A stretch of 5,123 bases of DNA from an uncultured Calothrix sp. (GTDB lineage: Bacteria; Cyanobacteriota; Cyanobacteriia; Cyanobacteriales; Nostocaceae), in assembly GCA_937884685.1 (NCBI GenBank), contig CAKZYM010000419.1:1-5123 (forward strand), in the 5' to 3' direction. Under the pieces are notes generated by a model. It was not told the DNA's origin and did not search any database. It was given only the letters and a program-made list of their open reading frames with translations. Shown piece after piece: positions 1 to 5,123 of this stretch (positions are counted from its first letter, which is position 1; the number at the start of each line of letters is the position of its first letter). Made by a program: the position numbers and the translations under genes.

Positions 1-174
1 GTAATTCCAGGTCTAATAATTTCAGTTAACCTACCTTTATTTATTCGACCATTCGCATTTGCTTCAATTTATGGAATAGGTATACGTATCTTCCAACCGA
101 ATATCTTTTTTCAATATCATAAAAAACTTAATCAGTTAATTAGACGCTTCGGGAAGCTTTATTTTAATCGCTAA
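1..174 (+). CDS. 3' end of an unidentified, probably membrane-associated protein (partial)
   Basis: Frame 1 is open from the window edge for 57 codons to a TAA at 172-174; the start lies outside the window. The visible C-terminus begins with a hydrophobic run of about 30 residues containing two prolines (VIPGLIISVNLP, then LFIRPFAFASIYGIGIRIF). It ends in a polar, basic tail (YHKKLNQLIRRFGKLYFNR). This pattern would suit the last membrane segment and cytoplasmic tail of a polysaccharide-locus membrane protein such as a flippase. It would also suit the tail of a glycosyltransferase, and no diagnostic motif decides between them. I do not recognise the family. The fragment lies on the same strand as the downstream glycosyltransferases, 85 bp before the preferred start of the next gene, so it may belong to the same cluster. 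That it is coding rests on open frame, composition and position only. Confidence 0.55.
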   Translation, partial: VIPGLIISVNLPLFIRPFAFASIYGIGIRIFQPNIFFQYHKKLNQLIRRFGKLYFNR

Positions 175-259
175 TCATTAAAACCTTTTTTTGATGATGC
201 TGCGTTTCGCTATTAATGCATGCTATATTACTCTGTCAACATTGCAAATAAAACTAAAG

Positions 260-1288
260 ATGACTAACAATACATCACTTATATCTGTAATAATTCCTGT
301 GTACAATGGGGAAAAAACTATTCGGGAAACAATATTTTCGGTATTGAATCAAACCTATAAAAATCTAGAGCTAATAGTAATTAATGATGGTTCTTTAGAT
401 TTAACTTTGAATATAGTTTATAGTATCAAAGATTCTCGTCTAAAAGTTTTCTCTTATGAAAAATCCGGTGTTAGCATTAGCAGGAATCGTGGAATCGAAA
501 GAGCTTCCGGTCAGTTTATTTCTTTTTTAGATGCTGATGATATTTGGACTCCGGAAAAACTTGAGAAACAATTAAAAGCTTTACAAGCCAATCCTCAAGC
601 ATCAGTTGCTTATAGTTGGGTAGACTATATTGATGAAAACGGTGATTTTTTTCGTTATGGCAATCATATAACTATGAATGGAAATGCTTACGAAAAAATG
701 TTAATCCATAATATTCTGGAGAATGGTTCTAATCCCTTAATTCGCAGACAAGCATTGATTAATGTAGGTAACTTCGACCCGTCGCTAAAATTTGCTGAAG
801 ATTGGGATATGTGGTTACGTTTAGCATCTCAATATGATTTCGTTACCGTACCCGATGCTGATGTGTTGTACCGGATGTCTTTTTCTTCGGTATCTACAAA
901 TGTTGTAGAAATGGAAAAAGCTTGTTTAAAATTTATTGAAAAATCTTTTAATAGCGCTCCAAAATCGCTGCAATATTTAAAAACAAAGTCTTTGACCAAC
1001 CTTTATCATTATCTAACTTTTAAGTGTTTAGAATCTCCTTCGGGTCAGAAAAGCGCTTTGATTGCAATGAAATTTTTTAAGAATGTAATTTGGCATGATT
1101 TATCTGTAATTATAGACTGGAAGAAAATTTTTGAAGTATTTTTAAAAGTTACATTGGTCATTCTTTTACCTCCCAAACAGTATAGATACTTGAAAACTAA
1201 AATTAAAATAATGATGTCAAATATGAGTCAGAAGCGGGAATTAGTGAATGCAAGAAACAATCAAATTTCTATAATTCAATATGAGTAA
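260..1288 (+). CDS. Family 2 glycosyltransferase (GT-A fold)
   Basis: This is a 342-residue cytoplasmic enzyme that would transfer a sugar from a nucleotide-sugar donor to a growing glycan, probably a lipid-linked repeat unit. The GT2 domain starts at once: the nucleotide-binding strand SVIIPVYNGE is at 9-18 and the INDGS turn at 41-45. The metal-binding DxD motif is FLDADD (D91, D93), and the probable catalytic-base region is AEDWDMWLRLA (E180, D181). A hydrophobic stretch at about 290-305 (IFEVFLKVTLVILLPP) could attach it to the membrane, and a basic tail follows. I chose ATG 260 because GT2 proteins usually reach the SVIIPVYN strand within about ten residues. The frame is also open from TTG 191 or ATG 194, which would add 22-23 residues unlike the family; none of these starts has a clear ribosome binding site. 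Donor and acceptor are unknown. The stop is one base before a heptamer array. Confidence 0.9.
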   Translation: MTNNTSLISVIIPVYNGEKTIRETIFSVLNQTYKNLELIVINDGSLDLTLNIVYSIKDSRLKVFSYEKSGVSISRNRGIERASGQFISFLDADDIWTPEKLEKQLKALQANPQASVAYSWVDYIDENGDFFRYGNHITMNGNAYEKMLIHNILENGSNPLIRRQALINVGNFDPSLKFAEDWDMWLRLASQYDFVTVPDADVLYRMSFSSVSTNVVEMEKACLKFIEKSFNSAPKSLQYLKTKSLTNLYHYLTFKCLESPSGQKSALIAMKFFKNVIWHDLSVIIDWKKIFEVFLKVTLVILLPPKQYRYLKTKIKIMMSNMSQKRELVNARNNQISIIQYE

Positions 1289-1289
1289 T

Positions 1290-1345
1290 AAAGGTTAAAG
1301 GTTAGAGGTCAAAGGTTAACAGTTAACTGTTAACTGTTAACTGTC
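1290..1345 (+). repeat. Tandem heptamer (STRR-type) array 1, eight units
   Basis: Eight contiguous 7-bp units fill most of the spacer between the GT2 gene and the next gene: AAAGGTT, AAAGGTT, AGAGGTC, AAAGGTT, AACAGTT, AACTGTT, AACTGTT, AACTGTC. The array begins one base after the upstream stop codon and ends seven bases before the downstream ribosome binding site. Two unit families are joined in one phase, and the AACAGTT unit is the reverse complement of the AACTGTT unit beside it. Units containing or forming TAA at their junctions give stop codons in all three forward frames. Heptamer arrays of this kind are known from heterocystous cyanobacteria; any function here is unknown. Confidence 0.9.
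1315..1334. repeat. 20-bp perfect palindrome inside heptamer array 1
   Basis: The half-site GTTAACAGTT is followed directly by its reverse complement AACTGTTAAC with no spacer. The palindrome arises where the heptamer changes from AACAGTT to AACTGTT. The hexamer GTTAAC recurs here every 7 bp, at 1315, 1322, 1329 and 1336. With no loop bases, an RNA hairpin would have to open the central pairs, and no T-run follows, so it does not look like an intrinsic terminator. It could be a cruciform, a protein-binding site or merely a by-product of repeat inversion. Confidence 0.85.
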
Positions 1346-1352
1346 CGTTAAT

Positions 1353-1357
1353 AAGGA
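1353..1357 (+). promoter_or_regulatory. Ribosome binding site of the first GT4 gene
   Basis: AAGGA lies nine bases before ATG 1367 and just outside the heptamer array. It is the clearest Shine-Dalgarno-like sequence in the window and supports the chosen start of the downstream gene. Confidence 0.7.
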
Positions 1358-1366
1358 TTTTAGTTA

Positions 1367-2512
1367 ATGTTTAATTTTGGTTTTATTGTAGAACAAGCTT
1401 TAGGACATGTGACTCACTACCAGAATTTAAGGTATTGGGTAGATAAAGATGTTAATATCAAACCGTATTGGATGCCTGTGGGAGAAAATACGAATGATAT
1501 TTGGGAAAAATTGCCACTAATTCGTAATAATTGGTCTCTAAAAGTTAGTTTGCGTACTCATGATGCGATAAAGTCAGCGATAAAACTGCAAACTCTAGAT
1601 GGATTATTTTTACATACTCAGACATTAGGTCTGTTTGCTATTCCTTTGATGCATCGCATACCAACTATAATTTCTACCGACGCTACCCCTCTTAATTTTG
1701 ATAGTATTGCTGCTGGATACAATCATCAGGTCGGAACTAATTGTTTAGCTGAACGTATTAAATATCAATGGAATAAGAGTACTTATAATGCTGCTGCTGC
1801 AATTGTAACTTGGTGCAAATGGTCAAAGGATTCATTGATTCACGATTACGGTATACCCGATGAAAATGTTATGATCATTCCACCGGGTGTAGATTTAGAA
1901 AAATGGCATTTTCAGCGCAATAAAAATGTAAAATCACCAGATAATCCTTTACGGTTACTGTTTGTTGGAGCAGATTTCGCTCGTAAAGGAGGTTATACTC
2001 TCCTTGAAGCTTTTCTTAACGGTTTAGAGCAGGATTTTATATTAGATATAGTTACTAAAGATACTAATTTAAAACGCGAATTGACCGGAATCAAAAATCT
2101 AAATATATATTGCGATTTAACTCCTAATAATCCTCGTTTAAAACAACTTTATGCTCAAGCTGATATCTTCGTTTTTCCGACTGAAGCTGATTGCTTTGGT
2201 ATAGCTGTTTCAGAAGCAATGGCTGCAGGTTTACCAGTTATTACTACTGATATTGGTGGCTTATCGGAGCAAGTAGAACATGGAGTTAATGGTTTAATCA
2301 TCCCACCATCTGATGCTACAGCTTTAATAATTGCACTCCGAACTCTGAAGAATAATCCGCTGAAAATAGCGAGTATGGCTGCTCATAGTCGTCAGATAGC
2401 AGAAAAGCGTTTGGATGCTCGACGTAATTATGCTGCGGTTCTGAAGCTGATGAAAAGTATATCCCAGAAACCTTCTGCATCATATAGGGTCAAGAATTTA
2501 CACCATGTCTGA
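1367..2512 (+). CDS. Family 4 glycosyltransferase (GT-B fold), variant donor-site motifs
   Basis: This is a 381-residue retaining-type glycosyltransferase, full length for GT4, expected to work in the cytoplasm or at the inner face of the membrane. The N-terminal acceptor domain opens with GFIVEQALGHVTHYQNL, a glycine- and histidine-containing first loop. The C-terminal donor domain begins after IIPPGVDLEKW with LLFVGADFARKGG (199-209), which supplies the conserved Lys207-Gly208. The donor-site motif is DCFGIAVSEAMAAGLPV (275-291), followed by TDIGGLSEQV. The usual EX7E motif is DX7E here (D275, E283), and the Arg of the common GRLxxxKG motif is Ala202. Both changes appear in a recognised GT4 subgroup with VGxDFxRKGG and ADCFG motifs, so the enzyme is probably active. 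ATG 1367 is preceded by AAGGA, and the last 8 bp overlap the next gene, implying co-translation. The sugar donor cannot be read from the sequence. Confidence 0.9.
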   Translation: MFNFGFIVEQALGHVTHYQNLRYWVDKDVNIKPYWMPVGENTNDIWEKLPLIRNNWSLKVSLRTHDAIKSAIKLQTLDGLFLHTQTLGLFAIPLMHRIPTIISTDATPLNFDSIAAGYNHQVGTNCLAERIKYQWNKSTYNAAAAIVTWCKWSKDSLIHDYGIPDENVMIIPPGVDLEKWHFQRNKNVKSPDNPLRLLFVGADFARKGGYTLLEAFLNGLEQDFILDIVTKDTNLKRELTGIKNLNIYCDLTPNNPRLKQLYAQADIFVFPTEADCFGIAVSEAMAAGLPVITTDIGGLSEQVEHGVNGLIIPPSDATALIIALRTLKNNPLKIASMAAHSRQIAEKRLDARRNYAAVLKLMKSISQKPSASYRVKNLHHV

Positions 2513-3605
2513 TTATTCTCCCGATATTTCCATATTTCTCCGCTGTCTTTACAGTGGTGGTGCAGAACGAGTATTACTCAACTTAGCTCGGGGTTTCGTA
2601 CAACAAGGTCTAAAAGTTGATATGGTACTTGCTGCTTCGAGTGGTTCTTTATTAAAACAATTACCACCAGAAATTAGACTAATAGACTTAAAAGCAGAAT
2701 CAAAAATTGCTATCCTACCCAGACTAGTTGAATATTTACGAGCAGAAAACCCTAGCAGTATGCTCGCAGCTCTACATTATCCTTGTGAAATAGCTCTGTT
2801 AGCAAAACGTATTGCGAGAGTATCAACCAAAATAGTAGTATCCGAACACAACCATCTTTCTTTAGAAGCAAAACGGATTCCACAGCTTTCAGTACGTTTA
2901 ACACCCCTAGCAGCAAGACTTCTGTACCCTTTGGCTGATGGGATTGTCAGCGTTTCTCAAGGGGTCAAAGAAGATTTAGTCAAAGTCACTAATTTACCTA
3001 AAAAAAGAGTTGATTTAATTTACAATCCAGTTATCACTCCAGAACTGTTTGTTAAAGCACGAGAAAAAGTAAATCACCCGTGGTTTCAAGCAGAAAAACC
3101 ACCAGTTATCTTAGCTGTAGGCAGATTGCATCAGCAGAAAGATTACCCAACCTTATTACGTGCGTTTGTCAGAGTCAGACAGATTCGTCCATGTCGGTTA
3201 GTAATCTTAGGGGAAGGACCCGAAAAAGATAACTTAAACAATTTAATAAACGAATTAGGAATACAAAAAGATGTGAGGATGTTGGGTTTTGTGGATAACC
3301 CTTACGCTTACATGGCTAATAGTAGAGTTTTCGTCTTATCCTCTGCTTGGGAAGGTTTTGGTAACGTGATTGCAGAAGCTTTAGCAGTCGGAACACCAGT
3401 AGTATCAACAAACTGTAAAAGCGGGCCAGCAGAGATTTTGAAGAATGGTAAATACGGTGAATTAATCCCAGTTGGTGATACAAAAGCAATGGCTGAAGCT
3501 ATCTTGAAAGTGCTTTCAGGTCAGATTAAGCAAATAGATACAGACTGGTTAAATCAATTTAAACTCCAACACTGTACCGAAAAATATTTACAAGTCTTAC
3601 AGTGA
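2505..3605 (+). CDS. Family 4 glycosyltransferase (GT-B fold), canonical motifs
   Basis: This is a 366-residue GT-B enzyme, full length for the family, that would add a sugar to a polysaccharide repeat unit. The N-terminal domain shows the SGGAERV acceptor-side loop (17-23) and SEHNH near residue 118. The linker region contains LIYNPV. The donor domain starts with ILAVGRLHQQKDY, where R207 and K212 are the expected diphosphate-binding pair. It continues with EGFGNVIAE (E283 to E291, a standard EX7E) and ALAVGTPVVSTNCKSGPAEIL. The CKSGPAEIL signature is shared with GT4 enzymes that build capsule, O-antigen and N-glycan units; it does not fix the donor. The ATG lies inside the end of the previous gene (overlap ATGTCTGA), and there is no good ribosome binding site, so translational coupling is likely. 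The stop codon TGA at 3603-3605 lies inside the first unit of a heptamer array. Confidence 0.92.
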   Translation: MSDYSPDISIFLRCLYSGGAERVLLNLARGFVQQGLKVDMVLAASSGSLLKQLPPEIRLIDLKAESKIAILPRLVEYLRAENPSSMLAALHYPCEIALLAKRIARVSTKIVVSEHNHLSLEAKRIPQLSVRLTPLAARLLYPLADGIVSVSQGVKEDLVKVTNLPKKRVDLIYNPVITPELFVKAREKVNHPWFQAEKPPVILAVGRLHQQKDYPTLLRAFVRVRQIRPCRLVILGEGPEKDNLNNLINELGIQKDVRMLGFVDNPYAYMANSRVFVLSSAWEGFGNVIAEALAVGTPVVSTNCKSGPAEILKNGKYGELIPVGDTKAMAEAILKVLSGQIKQIDTDWLNQFKLQHCTEKYLQVLQ

Positions 3606-3669
3606 ACAGTGAACAGTGAACAGTGAACAATTATCAGATATCAGTGAACAGTGAACAGAGAACAGGTGG
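3600..3669 (+). repeat. Tandem heptamer (STRR-type) array 2, ten phased units
   Basis: The unit CAGTGAA occurs four times without change (3600-3627). Two diverged units follow (CAATTAT, CAGATAT), then CAGTGAA twice, CAGAGAA, and a decayed CAGGTGG. All ten units start with CA and hold one 7-bp phase across the diverged stretch, so this is one array rather than two. The TGA in the first unit is the stop codon of the upstream glycosyltransferase. Because seven is not a multiple of three, the TGA-bearing units also place stops in all three forward frames. It matches the STRR class known in cyanobacteria. Confidence 0.9.
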
Positions 3670-3675
3670 AAGATT

Positions 3676-3689
3676 ATTAGTTAACTAAT
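3676..3689. repeat. 14-bp perfect palindrome between arrays 2 and 3
   Basis: ATTAGTTAACTAAT is fully self-complementary and centred on GTTAAC, the hexamer that also recurs in array 1. It lies in the short non-heptamer gap that separates arrays 2 and 3 and ends exactly where array 3 begins. A TAG at 3678-3680 inside it is the last in-frame stop before the downstream membrane-protein gene. It may be a relic of another heptamer family or a protein-binding site; nothing in the sequence proves a function. Confidence 0.6.
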
Positions 3690-3745
3690 TACTCGCTACT
3701 TGCTACTTATTACTCACTACTTGCTACTAATTACTTGCTACTTTC
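3690..3745 (+). repeat. Tandem heptamer (STRR-type) array 3, eight units
   Basis: Eight contiguous units all begin with TACT: TACTCGC, TACTTGC, TACTTAT, TACTCAC, TACTTGC, TACTAAT, TACTTGC, TACTTTC. The array is 56 bp, the same length as array 1, and ends ten bases before the ATG of the membrane-protein gene. Unlike arrays 1 and 2, its main unit carries no stop codon on the + strand. On the complementary strand the units create TAG in successive frames. A TTG within it (3735) is in frame with the next gene. Confidence 0.9.
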
Positions 3746-3755
3746 TTTTAAAACA

Positions 3756-5057
3756 ATGTTGACAATTAATTTCCCGGGTAGAATTAGTAAAAATAATCAT
3801 TTAAAAACTGATACTAAATCATTTGCTGAAAAGGTAATTTACTGGACAATTATTTTAACTCCGGTTTGGTGGTTGTTGGGACTTCAAACTATTATTTATC
3901 CTGTAACTAGCGCTTTTTTACTAATTGCTGGATTTCGAATAGATAAGCTAATAAAAAATTCCTTACCCGCGTGTAATTGGGCATGGTTGGGACTGACTTT
4001 TGCTGCACTTTGGACGAATATTTTAGGTTTAGAAACAATCGGTTTTGAAGCTTTAAAAACAGCATCAACATTGTTTACTTTATTTAAAGGCTACTTCATG
4101 ATATTTGCCTGTATGACTTTACCCTTTTGGCATCGTATTAGGGTACAAACAATTACAAAGGCTGTATCGATAATGGCAGCAAGCTATTCAGTACTTCTAG
4201 TAATTCAACTATTAATACTTTTTGGTCTTGGTCCACAAGAACATTTTTTGCCACCTTTAGCGCGTCTAATTCCGGGTGAAAAAACCAGTTTGATGGTTAA
4301 GTTTGCTGAAATTCAACCATTTTTTGGTATTCCCTTACCAAGGACAGACCTTTATACTGCTGACCCTCCAATTTTAGGAGTTTGTGGTATTTTGTGTTTC
4401 TTTATTTGCTTGAATGAAACTAATCCACGGTGGCGAAAATTGGGTTTAATTGGTAGTTTAATTGCTCTAATAATTTCTCAAAGTCGTCTTAGTTGGGTAT
4501 GTTTTCCGTTAGTTTGGCTGACTATATATTGTTTTCGTAGCGGGTTAGCTCGACAAGCTTATTTATGGATAATATCTATTATTTCATTATTCGCTGCTGT
4601 ACTAAGTTTAACGGTGAAAGATTTAATTTCTTCACCCTTAGAAACTTTTAATAGCGCTCGTGCTGACTCATCAAAAGACCGAGAATATATTGTCAGTGCA
4701 ACTATTAATGCATGGAAAGAATCACCTTGGGTGGGATGGGGTTTTATGGAGAAAACAGCAAGTTGGGGAAACGGAGCTTTTGAGCTACCATTGGGAACCT
4801 TTTCTTCCTATGCTCAAGTACTTTATATACACGGTATTTTTGGGTTTATTTTCTTCATCACCGCTCTGGTTTCAACACTGTGTAGCTTTTGGAAACCCGC
4901 TATGGTCGGAAACCAGCTTTGTCAACGAGCATTTGGTTGTTTAGTAGCTCTATATTTACTAATTCATGCAACTAATTTAACCTGGATGGCTATTTATTTT
5001 TGGTTCTTTTTTATTTGGTTGGGAGCTATTCTTTCTGAAGTACAACAGCAACAATAA
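3756..5057 (+). CDS. O-antigen ligase/polymerase family membrane protein (Wzy/WaaL-like)
   Basis: This is a 433-residue polytopic inner-membrane protein with about a dozen hydrophobic segments, the first at about 27-60 and the last pair near the C-terminus. The family (O-antigen ligase or Wzy_C type) polymerises lipid-linked repeat units or ligates glycans in the periplasm. Supporting landmarks are SQSRLSW (241-247), a long extramembrane loop with Arg302 and Arg309 (SARADSSKDREY), the conserved end of that loop AWKESPWVGWGF (319-330), and LGTFSSYAQVLYIHGIFGF (346-364) leading into the next membrane helix. Many relatives have GSHS where this protein has GTFS, so a His commonly thought to matter is not at that position; His359 is nearby. 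ATG 3756 is preferred over TTG 3735, which lies inside a heptamer array, but neither has a good ribosome binding site. Polymerase versus ligase cannot be decided from sequence. The three glycosyltransferases upstream favour a role in exopolysaccharide or O-antigen assembly. Confidence 0.82.
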   Translation: MLTINFPGRISKNNHLKTDTKSFAEKVIYWTIILTPVWWLLGLQTIIYPVTSAFLLIAGFRIDKLIKNSLPACNWAWLGLTFAALWTNILGLETIGFEALKTASTLFTLFKGYFMIFACMTLPFWHRIRVQTITKAVSIMAASYSVLLVIQLLILFGLGPQEHFLPPLARLIPGEKTSLMVKFAEIQPFFGIPLPRTDLYTADPPILGVCGILCFFICLNETNPRWRKLGLIGSLIALIISQSRLSWVCFPLVWLTIYCFRSGLARQAYLWIISIISLFAAVLSLTVKDLISSPLETFNSARADSSKDREYIVSATINAWKESPWVGWGFMEKTASWGNGAFELPLGTFSSYAQVLYIHGIFGFIFFITALVSTLCSFWKPAMVGNQLCQRAFGCLVALYLLIHATNLTWMAIYFWFFFIWLGAILSEVQQQQ

Positions 5058-5104
5058 AATGTTACCGAATGGGAAGAGTTATTAGAAAATAAAAGTATGT
5101 AGTA

Positions 5105-5118
5105 AGGACTTTAGTCCT
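5105..5118. repeat. Interspersed hairpin repeat (AGGACT-TT-AGTCCT), probably truncated by the window end
   Basis: A perfect 6-bp inverted repeat with a TT loop lies 47 bp after the last gene, in the setting GTAGTAAGGACTTTAGTCCT. I recognise this motif as common in intergenic regions of filamentous cyanobacteria, usually as part of a longer repeat that would continue past the window edge. It could fold as an RNA hairpin at the end of the transcript, but no T-run follows in the visible sequence, so calling it a terminator is not justified. Confidence 0.6.
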
Positions 5119-5123
5119 CGGTT

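Noticed and set aside
221..229. Extended -10 promoter element TGCTATATT upstream of the GT2 gene
   Set aside because: It resembles TGNTATAAT, but the -35 position (about 201-206) reads TGCGTT, a poor match, and such -10-like strings are common by chance in AT-rich DNA.
191..259. N-terminal extension of the GT2 protein from TTG 191 or ATG 194
   Set aside because: The added 22-23 residues do not resemble the GT2 N-terminus, there is no ribosome binding site, and ATG 260 places the SVIIPVYN strand where the family expects it.
945..959. Shared 15-mer CTTTTAATAGCGCTC in the GT2 gene and in the membrane-protein gene (near 4645-4659)
   Set aside because: Both copies are coding (FNSA), the flanks differ, and there is no sign of duplication; it is best explained by chance and codon preference.
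3600..3745. CRISPR array
   Set aside because: The repeats are directly adjacent 7-bp units with no unique spacers of CRISPR size and no cas genes are present.
3759..3784. TTGACA followed by TAGAAT as a promoter at the start of the membrane-protein gene
   Set aside because: The spacing is only 14 bp and the elements lie inside the coding sequence, with no suitable later start codon before the membrane segments.
4660..4944. Open frame of 94 codons inside the membrane-protein gene
   Set aside because: It lies wholly within the ligase/polymerase coding region in another frame, and its translation shows no family signature.
5105..5118. Intrinsic terminator after the membrane-protein gene
   Set aside because: The hairpin stem is only 6 bp with a 2-base loop and no T-run follows; it matches an interspersed repeat better.

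Overview
The window is AT-rich bacterial DNA with every recognisable gene on the + strand. It reads as part of an exopolysaccharide, capsule or O-antigen assembly locus. The likely host is a filamentous cyanobacterium of the Nostocales type (Calothrix, Nostoc or Rivularia-like). That is inferred from three tandem arrays of 7-bp units between genes (the short tandemly repeated repetitive, or STRR, sequences described in heterocystous cyanobacteria), from an AGGACT-TT-AGTCCT hairpin of the kind scattered through these genomes, and from the look of the glycosyltransferases. No HIP1 octamer (GCGATCGC) was noticed and no rRNA or tRNA is present, so the taxonomy is not proven.

Layout: 1-174 is the 3' end of an unidentified protein with a hydrophobic stretch and a basic tail. 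260-1288 is a GT-A fold family 2 glycosyltransferase. 1290-1345 is a heptamer array carrying a 20-bp palindrome. 1367-2512 and 2505-3605 are two GT-B fold family 4 glycosyltransferases that overlap by 8 bp. 3600-3669 is a second heptamer array, and its first unit contains the stop codon of the preceding gene. 3676-3689 is a 14-bp palindrome and 3690-3745 a third heptamer array. 3756-5057 is a polytopic membrane protein of the O-antigen ligase/polymerase (Wzy/WaaL-like) family. 5105-5118 is an interspersed hairpin repeat, cut off by the window end.

How the genes may work together (inference): the three glycosyltransferases would add successive sugars to a lipid-linked repeat unit on the cytoplasmic side of the membrane. 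After flipping, the membrane protein would polymerise or ligate the units on the periplasmic side. Donor sugars, acceptors and linkages cannot be read from sequence alone.

The genes are ordinary members of known families, and I see no undescribed enzymatic system. The unusual feature is the intergenic DNA. Both non-overlapping junctions after position 1288 are largely filled by phased heptamer arrays that start at or inside the upstream stop codon and end just before the next gene's start region.
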